Positions 1 through 6,066 of a stretch of DNA of 6,500 nt are shown here, in pieces (position 1 is the first letter of the stretch; each line of letters starts with the position of its first letter). Below the pieces are notes generated by a model that was given only the letters and a program-made list of their open reading frames with translations, was not told the DNA's origin and did not search any database. Source of the DNA: JADKCL01 sp046050405 (GTDB taxonomy: Bacteria; Bacteroidota; Bacteroidia; J057; JADKCL01); assembly GCA_046050405.1 (NCBI GenBank), contig JBJOPY010000298.1:1-6500 (forward strand). The letters are read 5' to 3'. The position numbers and the translations under genes are program-made.

Positions 1-318
1 TGAGGGTGGGAGTTTTTCGACCGGGCCGGGTCAATGAACCTCCAGCATCTGGGAAGTGCAGGACTTATTGGATGTTTTGGGGAGGAGAGGGCAAGGCAAG
101 GATGAAGGAGCCGTTCCACATCGGGAAGATCCAGGAAGCCTGGCATCCGCCCTGAATTCCTGCTAATTGTGGGCAAGCGCGAACGTGAGTGGACATGGAA
201 TCTTGAGTGGAGGGAAATCCTGCCTTGCACGGACTCTGCGGAAGGCGAAGGGAACGCCAGTCAAGGGGAAAAGAGGCCACCCCATTTCTCATGGAGAGCG
301 GTCGGGCGACATTCTCCC
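1..318. other. Stretch without a supported gene
   Basis: No coding region here resembles a family I know. Short open frames exist on both strands, but the longest on the minus strand (65-328) starts inside the rho terminator hairpin and reads as low-information sequence. A plus-strand frame open at the left edge ends in TGA at 35-37 after a glycine/serine-rich stretch; it could be the last residues of a gene lying to the left, but eleven codons cannot establish that. A small imperfect hairpin (CCAGG-AAG-CCTGG, 131-143) lies here without a T-run on either side. I see no tRNA, no repeats and no clear promoter. Confidence 0.5.
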
Positions 319-366
319 AAAAGGGCATCGCCGAGGCATTTCAGATGAAGTGGCTTCGGCGATGCC
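319..366 (-). terminator. Intrinsic terminator downstream of rho
   Basis: The arms 324-337 and 353-366 are complementary over 14 positions with one internal mismatch (335/355). The outer 11 pairs are perfect and GC-rich, and the loop is 15 nt. Read on the minus strand, the hairpin is followed by CTTTT (319-323), a short U-tract, and the structure begins about 40 nt after the rho stop codon. The plus-strand side has no T-run, so the signal points the same way as rho. The U-tract has only four bases, so efficiency is uncertain, but position, stem strength and orientation all fit. Confidence 0.75.
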
Positions 367-406
367 TCATCTACAACGATCAAGCAGCGGTTTCGGAACC
401 TGGCAG

Positions 407-2404
407 TTATCCGTTCATCGACATGAGGAACTCGGCGTTGTCGCGGGTGTTCCTCATGCGGTCTTGGAGGAATTCCATGGCTTCGATCGGGTTCATGTCG
501 GCCATGAACTTGCGCAGCACCCAGATACGCGACAGGTCCCTGGCATCGATCAGCAAGTCCTCGCGACGTGTGCCCGAGGAAAGCACATCCACGGCAGGAT
601 AAATCCTGCGATTGCTTAAGCGGCGGTCGAGCTGCAACTCCATGTTGCCGGTGCCCTTGAATTCCTCGTAGATCACCTCGTCCATTTTGGAACCCGTATC
701 GATCAGTGCCGTGGCGAGAATCGTCAGCGAACCCCCATGCTCCACTTTGCGCGCCGCGCCGAAGAATCGCTTGGGCTTGTGAAGGGCATTTGCATCCACG
801 CCACCGGAGAGGATTTTGCCGGATGCCGGCATCACCGTGTTGTGTGCGCGTGCCAGGCGGGTGATCGAGTCCAGCAGAATCACCACCACGTGACCCGACT
901 CCACCATGCGCTTGGCCTTGCTCAGGGCAATCGTCGCGACTTGGACGTGACGGTCTGCAGGCTCGTCGAAGGTCGAAGCGATCACTTCGGCATTCACGTT
1001 CCGTGCCATATCCGTGACCTCCTCAGGGCGTTCATCGATGAGCAATACCAGCAGGTAGGCCTCCGGGTGATTGGCAGCGATGGCGTTTGCAACCTTCTGC
1101 ATCAAGACAGTCTTGCCAGTTTTGGGCTGTGCCACGATCAGGCCTCGCTGGCCTTTGCCAATCGGGCAGAAAAGCTCCAGAATCCTTAGGCTGAGATCTT
1201 TCTCGCCCGGACGCTCAAGTTTGAATTTTTCCTCGGGAAAAATCGGCACGAGGTGGTCGAATGGAATCCGGTCACGCACTTCATCGGGACGGCGACCATT
1301 CAATGTTTCGACCTTGAGCAAGGCAAAATAACGCTCACCCTCCTTGGGTGGGCGGATCTGTCCGAAGACGGTGTCGCCCGTCTTCAATCCAAACAGTTTG
1401 ATCTGAGACGGCGAGACATAGATGTCGTCTGGTGAGGGCAGGTAGTTGTATTCCGGGGAGCGGAGGAAGCCGTAACCTTCGGTGATGACCTCGAGAACGC
1501 CATGGTTGCTGATGATGCCGTCGAAGTTGTATTCCTTGTCTTTGCGACGATCGTAAGTAGGTGTCGCGTATTCCTCCCTTGGGACGGGAGGCTGCTCACG
1601 CGGAGGAATATCCTGCGGTTGCCCTTTGTCCCTCTCCAGTCCGCGCTCCATGCTGCGGGTGAGGTAGTCACGGTGCGGATGTTCGCGTTGTTCGCGTTGT
1701 TCGCGTTGTTCGCGTTGTTCGCGTGTTTCCCTTGGCGCACGGTTTTCACGTTCCCGATTCTGGGACTCCCGGTTTTGAAACTGCCGTGACGTGAAATCCC
1801 TTGGACGGTCAAAATCGCGACTGAATGGTTTTCCATTGCTATCATCGCGATCCTCGGAGCGGTCTTCGCGAGAACGCTCACGATCATTGAAGGGAAACGG
1901 GGGCTCTACCACACGGTCCACCCTTGGGCGTCGAACCCGGCCTTCTGTCTCTGAGGTGGGATCGCGTTTTTCGACCCTTGGCTTATCCTTGCTGGCTTCC
2001 GTGGGGATCTCCTTGAGATTCTCGTTTTTTACTTGATCCTGGCTCTCCTGCCTTGGCTCCACACGTCCCCCCAATGGCTTATTGGAGGCAACCTTGGGCT
2101 TTTCCTTTGCTATCGCCTTCACCTCTTGGGGGAGGTCGCCTTCCAGAGGCAAGCGGGAAGGGGTTTCCCTGAGCTCTGCGGTCGGGGCTTCCAGCTCTGT
2201 TTGCGCGCTGTGAACAGAGTTCTTTTTGGCCGTACCTTCTTCGTTCGTCGCTGGTGCAGTGGATTCCGAGGCCACCTCGTGTTCCAAAATACGGAAGATC
2301 AGATCTTGCTTTTTCAGACTCTTAAATTCCTCAATTCCAATCTCCTTCGCTATTTCTTTCAGCCTTTGAAGCGGATGATTATTCAATTCAATAATATCGT
2401 ACAT
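407..2404 (-). CDS. rho: Transcription termination factor Rho with long disordered insertion
   Basis: Rho is a homohexameric RNA-dependent ATPase that loads on C-rich nascent RNA and releases RNA polymerase. Residues 1-43 form the Rho N-terminal helical domain (start MYDIIELN, typical of the family). Residues about 47-292 are low-complexity, rich in Arg, Glu, Asp, Asn and Gln, and predicted disordered. Residues about 293-366 are the cold-shock-like RNA-binding domain with GYGFLR (310-315) and DIYVSP (328-333). The RecA-like motor follows: Walker A AQPKTGKT (425-432), the LLIDERPEE segment carrying the presumed catalytic Glu458, Walker B with Asp512 in LLDSITR, Q-loop SGKILSGGVDANAL (528-541) and R-loop GTGNMEL (584-590). 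At 665 residues it is about 245 longer than E. coli Rho, all of it in the insertion. No ATPase or RNA-binding motif appears broken. The start has no well-placed Shine-Dalgarno (AGG sits one base away), but the N-terminus aligns with the family. It is transcribed divergently from serS and ends just before a hairpin terminator. Confidence 0.98.
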   Translation of the reverse strand: MYDIIELNNHPLQRLKEIAKEIGIEEFKSLKKQDLIFRILEHEVASESTAPATNEEGTAKKNSVHSAQTELEAPTAELRETPSRLPLEGDLPQEVKAIAKEKPKVASNKPLGGRVEPRQESQDQVKNENLKEIPTEASKDKPRVEKRDPTSETEGRVRRPRVDRVVEPPFPFNDRERSREDRSEDRDDSNGKPFSRDFDRPRDFTSRQFQNRESQNRERENRAPRETREQREQREQREQREHPHRDYLTRSMERGLERDKGQPQDIPPREQPPVPREEYATPTYDRRKDKEYNFDGIISNHGVLEVITEGYGFLRSPEYNYLPSPDDIYVSPSQIKLFGLKTGDTVFGQIRPPKEGERYFALLKVETLNGRRPDEVRDRIPFDHLVPIFPEEKFKLERPGEKDLSLRILELFCPIGKGQRGLIVAQPKTGKTVLMQKVANAIAANHPEAYLLVLLIDERPEEVTDMARNVNAEVIASTFDEPADRHVQVATIALSKAKRMVESGHVVVILLDSITRLARAHNTVMPASGKILSGGVDANALHKPKRFFGAARKVEHGGSLTILATALIDTGSKMDEVIYEEFKGTGNMELQLDRRLSNRRIYPAVDVLSSGTRREDLLIDARDLSRIWVLRKFMADMNPIEAMEFLQDRMRNTRDNAEFLMSMNG
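1681..1725 (-). repeat. 9-bp tandem repeat inside rho
   Basis: Five consecutive 9-bp units lie here: four exact copies of gttcgcgtt (1681-1716) and a fifth, gttcgcgtg, with one change. On the coding strand they encode a Glu-Gln-Arg tripeptide repeat at about residues 228-241 of Rho, inside the disordered insertion. Because the unit is three codons, gain or loss of copies keeps the reading frame and only changes insertion length. Confidence 0.95.
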
Positions 2405-2423
2405 ACCTGATTTGTTACAAGCT

Positions 2424-2486
2424 TTATTCCTGTGAAACTATAGTTCCGATTTCCGTAAAAAGTCCATTCTGAAACTCCATAGTCAT
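2424..2486 (-). CDS. Possible 20-residue leader peptide upstream of rho
   Basis: A short open frame (ATG at 2486-2484, TAA at 2426-2424) begins MTMEFQNG and ends 19 bases before the rho start, within the predicted rho leader RNA. It has no recognisable Shine-Dalgarno, but neither does rho. No function can be assigned. A frame of 20 codons arises easily by chance, and only conservation in relatives would make it a gene. It is recorded because E. coli rho also carries a short reading frame in its leader. Confidence 0.12.
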   Translation of the reverse strand: MTMEFQNGLFTEIGTIVSQE

Positions 2487-2489
2487 GAA

Positions 2490-2550
2490 CTGGGGAAAAA
2501 TGGATCGACATGTTTGAGGGAGAGCGGATTGACTGCAAAGAACGAGAACC
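2490..2550 (-). promoter_or_regulatory. C-rich, G-poor stretch in the rho leader (rut-like)
   Basis: Read on the minus strand, this 61-nt segment has 21 C and 9 G and many pyrimidine-C dinucleotides, for example in CCGCTCTCCCTC and TTTTTCCCC. Rho loading sites are known for such C-over-G, weakly structured composition. It lies in the rho leader between the predicted promoter and the start codon, where Rho could act on its own transcript. There is no strict rut consensus, so composition alone is suggestive only. Confidence 0.35.
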
Positions 2551-2662
2551 TATCCTAAGTTTTGCAAGACGGGGAAAACAAATTTTTGGGAGCCGTACAC
2601 TCGCGGAAGGATTTTGTCAATGTGAACAGCGCAAGGAAACAGGCACTGCTCTCAAACATGTC
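2507..2662. repeat. Perfect 12-bp inverted repeat spanning the rho leader
   Basis: GACATGTTTGAG at 2507-2518 has its exact reverse complement CTCAAACATGTC at 2651-2662, with 132 bases between. The match does not extend beyond 12 bp on either side. The right arm lies immediately downstream of the predicted rho promoter on the minus strand, so the rho mRNA would begin with or within one arm and could pair it with the other, closing a large loop. No target-site duplication flanks the pair, which argues against a small transposable element. It could instead be two copies of a protein-binding site. Confidence 0.6.
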
Positions 2663-2663
2663 A

Positions 2664-2694
2664 CAAATTTAGGCAGAAGGAATGACACTGCAAA
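2664..2694 (-). promoter_or_regulatory. Bacteroidota-type promoter for rho
   Basis: On the minus strand, TTTG (2694-2691) is followed after exactly 19 bases by TAAATTTG (2671-2664). This matches every fixed position of the primary sigma factor consensus known from Bacteroides, TTTG-N19-21-TAnnTTTG. No other perfect -7 element occurs on either strand of the rho-serS gap. Transcription would start a few bases further on, near 2657-2661, giving a leader of about 255 nt before the rho ATG. Confidence 0.7.
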
Positions 2695-2812
2695 GCTTTC
2701 GTGGGATTTCTGAAGATTTCTTTGTAAAAATCATGTCTTGCCCGGCAGTAATTCGGATTCAGAGGATGCGTGTTTGGGAGGGAATTCGTTAATTAGGGGC
2801 AAAATTGGGCAA

Positions 2813-4093
2813 ATGCTGGAAATTAGAAAGATTAGGGAAAGCAAGGAGACATTTGTGGAAGGGCTCAGGGCAAGGAATATTGCCGATGCAGAGCAGCTGA
2901 TACAGAACCTGCTGGATATGGATGCTGCACGCCGAGAGATCACCCTTCAGGTGGAGACGCTGCGCAACGAGGGTAAAAAGGCCGCAGACGCCATCGCGGG
3001 GCTGATGAAGTCCGGACAAATGGAGGAAGCCGAAAGGGCAAGGTCAGTGGCAACCAATGCCAAAAGCACCATCAAGGAATTAGAGGAGCGGATGAAGATG
3101 CAGGAACAGGAACAACAGCACCTGCTCCTCTCCCTGCCCAATATCCCTCATCCATCGGTGCCCAGGGGACTCTCCCCAGATGACAATACGGTCGTCTCCA
3201 TTCACGGAACCCTTCCAGTTCTGGGGCCCTGGGCCAAGAATCACTGGGACCTGATCGCTTCCCTTGACATCATCGACTTCAACCTCGGTGTGAAAATCAC
3301 AGGGGCGGGCTTTCCTGTCTACAAGGGGCAGGGGGCGGCATTTCTTCGAGCCCTGAAGACCTTCTTCCTCGATGAGGCCATTGCCGCAGGCTACCTGGAA
3401 ATTGTGCCGCCGCTGCTCGTGAATGAGGATTCAGGCTACGGTACAGGGCAGATACCGGACAAGGAGGGGCAGATGTATTATGTGCCTGAAGACAAGCTTT
3501 ACCTCATCCCGACGGCAGAGGTACCGGTGACGAACCTCTACCGGGATGTCATCCTGGAAGCGGGTGAGCTTCCGGTAAAAAACTGTGGTTATTCCCAGTG
3601 TTTCCGCCGAGAGGCGGGTGCATATGGCTCCCATGTGCGTGGCCTGAACAGGCTGCACCAATTTGACAAAGTCGAGATCGTGGAGATTGCGCATCCTGAT
3701 CATTCTTACGAACGTCTCGAGGCGATGCTCGGCCATGCACGGGGACTACTGGACAAACTGGGACTGCACCACCGCGTGTTGTTGCTTTGCAGTGGCGACA
3801 TGGGCTTCGCCTCGGCAAAGACCTACGACCTCGAGGTATGGAGCGGTGCACAGCAGCGTTGGCTGGAGGTCAGCTCCGTTTCCTGCTTCGAGACATTCCA
3901 GAGCAATCGCCTGAAGCTGAGATTCAGGGACGGTGGCAGAAACACCCTGTGCCATACCCTCAATGGATCTGCCCTCGCATTCCCGAGGGTCATGGCCGCG
4001 ATCATCGAGAACTTCCAGAACGAGGATGGCTCGGTCACCCTTCCAGAAGTGCTGCACAAGTACACTGGATTCGACCGTCTTGCGAAAGCCTGA
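2813..4093 (+). CDS. serS: Seryl-tRNA synthetase
   Basis: This class II synthetase charges tRNA-Ser (and tRNA-Sec where present) with serine through seryl-adenylate, as a cytosolic homodimer. The product has 426 residues, the usual bacterial length. Residues about 5-105 are charged and helical and fit the N-terminal antiparallel coiled-coil arm that reads the long variable arm of tRNA-Ser. The catalytic core shows the motif 1 proline (P199), the serine-binding TAE loop (234-236, in LIPTAEVPVTN), motif 2 FRREAG (264-269), a CSGDMGFASAKTYDLEVW block (326-343), and motif 3 HTLNGSALAFPR (381-392) with its terminal arginine. The frame is open upstream to another ATG at 2738, but the extra 25 residues look nothing like the family, whereas MLEIRKIRESKE at 2813 matches a normal N-terminus. 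A weak AGGGG lies 13 bases upstream. I found no clear promoter in the gap before it. Confidence 0.97.
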   Translation: MLEIRKIRESKETFVEGLRARNIADAEQLIQNLLDMDAARREITLQVETLRNEGKKAADAIAGLMKSGQMEEAERARSVATNAKSTIKELEERMKMQEQEQQHLLLSLPNIPHPSVPRGLSPDDNTVVSIHGTLPVLGPWAKNHWDLIASLDIIDFNLGVKITGAGFPVYKGQGAAFLRALKTFFLDEAIAAGYLEIVPPLLVNEDSGYGTGQIPDKEGQMYYVPEDKLYLIPTAEVPVTNLYRDVILEAGELPVKNCGYSQCFRREAGAYGSHVRGLNRLHQFDKVEIVEIAHPDHSYERLEAMLGHARGLLDKLGLHHRVLLLCSGDMGFASAKTYDLEVWSGAQQRWLEVSSVSCFETFQSNRLKLRFRDGGRNTLCHTLNGSALAFPRVMAAIIENFQNEDGSVTLPEVLHKYTGFDRLAKA

Positions 4094-4274
4094 AGCTGTG
4101 TGCGGATTCACCCGGGACATCGGGCAGATGGGATCATCCGGGTCACTGCGATCTTGGACATAGCCTAATTTTTTGGATTGAAGTTGCCACTGGCTGCTTG
4201 ATCAAAGGTTGCGGTTGCCATGGATTGTCTCGGCAGATTTGCATTTTCGTTTGTAATTTTCGTCCTCAGAGCCA
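4094..4274. other. Gap between serS and the Omp85 gene
   Basis: The 181 bases hold an inverted repeat ACCCGG/CCGGGT (4110-4115 and 4138-4143, 22-nt loop). It is not directly followed by a T-run; a run of six T appears about 25 bases later (4169-4174). This is too loose to call a terminator. No exact Bacteroidota promoter is present, so the downstream gene may be read through from serS or use a divergent promoter. An ATG at 4220, preceded by AAAGG, opens a frame out of phase with the Omp85 gene. Confidence 0.4.
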
Positions 4275-6062
4275 ATGCTTCAGATTGGACATATCTTCCT
4301 CATGCTCATGCTGGTCCTGTTCCCGTGCATCTCTGGCGCATGGGGCCAAGACAGCCTGCGGTGGCGGATCAAGGCGGTGGAAACGGATACGGTGCTTTCG
4401 AAGCAAATCCGCGGAATGCTTCGCAGAGGCTTCAGTCATGCCAAATCGGAAGCGGAGGCGGAGGCGATCAGGGTGGACGTTGCCACCCGCTTGCTGGACC
4501 GGGGATATGCGGAGTTCTCCATCGATACCTTTCATCGGCGGGACCATGTGCTCATGCTGTCCGTGTATCCTGGACGGCAGTATTTCTACGATTCGATCCG
4601 GCTTCCGGGACTGAATGAGGTAGACTATTCCAGGTCGGACTTTGATGCCTTGCAGCGGAAGCATCTGCCATTTTCGGCCAAGGATTTCAATTCACGATTG
4701 AGGACGTGCCTCCAAGCCTATCAAAACAATGGGTTCCCATTTGCCGCCTTTGACAGCCTGCGCATTGATTATCGCCTTGGCCAGGCGGACTCGATCTTCG
4801 CCGGAATCAACTATCGGTTCGATCCGGGGACGCTCGTGACCATCGATAGCGTGATCATCGAAGGCAAGGTCCGTGAAAAGTCCGATTTCATTCAAAGCCT
4901 CGTCGGGATCTACGGGGGGGATCCTTATGATCAGGAAAGCATTGACCGGGCCCGGCGGTTGCTGAACAGCTCTCCGTATTTCAAGAATGCCCAGATGGCT
5001 CCCGTCCGGTTCATCGGCGAGGACAAAGCGAGGGTCACCCTCAGCCTTGAGTCTAGGAAATCGGGAAAATTTGACTTTCTGCTAGGTATTCTACCCCCCT
5101 CGAACAATACGGCAAAGCTGCAATTCACCGGTCTCATCGACATCCAGATGGTCAGCCCGCTCTTTCGTGCAGGTGAATTGCTCGAGTTGCGCTTTGATAA
5201 GCTGGTCGGCTCCTCCCAAAAGCTGCACCTGCGCTACGCAATGCCCCATGTGTTCAGTACGCCAATGGGGATGGATGGTGAATTCAACCTGCTCAAACAG
5301 GATACGAGCTTTCTTACCCGGGACTTCAAGCTCAGCATACCCTACGCCTTCAGTCCCATGCTTTCCATGAAGGCTTACTACAAGAACAAAACCTCCATGC
5401 TGATTTCCACCCGAAGGTATCAGCAGGATACCGCATTGGTTCCACCGATCCTGGACGGCAAGGACCAGACCTATGGAGTCGGGTTTTCCTATGAGAACCT
5501 CGATGACCGCTACAGTCCCCTCCGAGGATTCCGGATACAGGCGAGCGGGGGTGTCGGAAGAAAGAGAGTCGTCAGAAACCCCCGCCTCACCGAAAACGTG
5601 TACCAGGGCATTCAAGCCAGCCTCCCGAAGAAGGAAACCGAGATTCGGCTGGAGTGGTATCAGAAGTATGCCAAGCGATGGGTGATGATGGCCGCAAACA
5701 GGACCTACTGGCTGGATCAGAAGCAGTACTTCCAAAATGACCTGCTGCAAGTGGGGGGGAGCCGCACCATCCGTGGATTCAATGAGAATCAGTTTTTCAC
5801 TAGTTTCTATACTTGTTTGACGATTGAAAACCGCTTCTTGCTGGAGGAACGATCCTACCTTTTCATTTTTTCCGATATTGCCTACCTGGAAGACAAGGCA
5901 GGGCCCGTGAGGGTTCGGCATCCGATGGGTGCGGGTCTTGGATTGACCTACGAGACCAGGGCTGGGATGCTCTCCATCACCTATGCTGCGGGTCAAGTGG
6001 AGGGCTTTCCATTCCAGCCATCTCGCGGGAAGATTCACATTGGTTTGGTGACTCAATTTTAG
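4275..6062 (+). CDS. BamA/TamA-family outer-membrane protein (Omp85 superfamily)
   Basis: The product (595 residues) looks like an outer-membrane beta-barrel that inserts or exports other proteins. Residues 1-24 form a hydrophobic signal peptide with a likely cut after Ala-Trp-Gly. Residues about 25-260 are periplasmic and fit about three POTRA-like repeats; the clearest is 186-260, with the pattern IDSVIIEG, then helices, then YFKNAQMAPVRF. Residues about 264-595 are the barrel: the block YENLDDRYSPLRGF (405-418), the conserved loop VGGSRTIRGF (493-502), whose IRGF corresponds to the VRGF/Y motif inserted in the barrel of Omp85 proteins, an FSD-type strand (532-534), and a final strand ending in Phe as beta-signals do. 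With three rather than five POTRA-like repeats it resembles TamA more than BamA, but no tamB is visible. The start lacks a Shine-Dalgarno, and the signal n-region has no Lys or Arg. The double zinc-ribbon gene follows after four bases. Substrates are unknown. Confidence 0.88.
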   Translation: MLQIGHIFLMLMLVLFPCISGAWGQDSLRWRIKAVETDTVLSKQIRGMLRRGFSHAKSEAEAEAIRVDVATRLLDRGYAEFSIDTFHRRDHVLMLSVYPGRQYFYDSIRLPGLNEVDYSRSDFDALQRKHLPFSAKDFNSRLRTCLQAYQNNGFPFAAFDSLRIDYRLGQADSIFAGINYRFDPGTLVTIDSVIIEGKVREKSDFIQSLVGIYGGDPYDQESIDRARRLLNSSPYFKNAQMAPVRFIGEDKARVTLSLESRKSGKFDFLLGILPPSNNTAKLQFTGLIDIQMVSPLFRAGELLELRFDKLVGSSQKLHLRYAMPHVFSTPMGMDGEFNLLKQDTSFLTRDFKLSIPYAFSPMLSMKAYYKNKTSMLISTRRYQQDTALVPPILDGKDQTYGVGFSYENLDDRYSPLRGFRIQASGGVGRKRVVRNPRLTENVYQGIQASLPKKETEIRLEWYQKYAKRWVMMAANRTYWLDQKQYFQNDLLQVGGSRTIRGFNENQFFTSFYTCLTIENRFLLEERSYLFIFSDIAYLEDKAGPVRVRHPMGAGLGLTYETRAGMLSITYAAGQVEGFPFQPSRGKIHIGLVTQF

Positions 6063-6066
6063 GAAC

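Noticed and set aside
131..143. CCAGG-AAG-CCTGG hairpin
   Set aside because: A 5-bp stem with no T-run on either strand is common by chance and has no nearby gene to serve.
1384..1887. Minus-strand frame with Asn-Ala-Asn repeats and plus-strand frame with Phe-Ala-Leu repeats
   Set aside because: Both are alternative readings of the 9-bp tandem repeat inside rho; only the rho frame has recognised domains.
2437..2442. TATAGT on the minus strand as a -10 box for rho
   Set aside because: No matching -35 element sits at a usual distance, and a full Bacteroidota-type promoter exists further upstream.
2529..2556. Sigma70-like promoter TTGACT-N16-TATCCT toward serS
   Set aside because: It is only a partial match to a consensus that Bacteroidota primary sigma factors do not use, and it lies about 255 bases from serS.
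2507..2662. Small inverted-repeat transposable element (MITE)
   Set aside because: The 12-bp arms would fit terminal repeats, but the flanks (ggatc on the left, acaaa on the right) show no target duplication and there is no second copy in the window.
2510..2713. Plus-strand 67-codon frame in the rho-serS gap
   Set aside because: It starts inside a repeat arm, overlaps the predicted rho promoter and leader, and has no family resemblance or clear ribosome-binding site.
2738..2812. 25-residue N-terminal extension of seryl-tRNA synthetase
   Set aside because: The extra residues do not resemble the family, while the ATG at 2813 gives a standard N-terminus and length.
4110..4174. Terminator after serS
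   Set aside because: The 6-bp stem with a 22-nt loop is weak, and the T-run is about 25 bases away from it.
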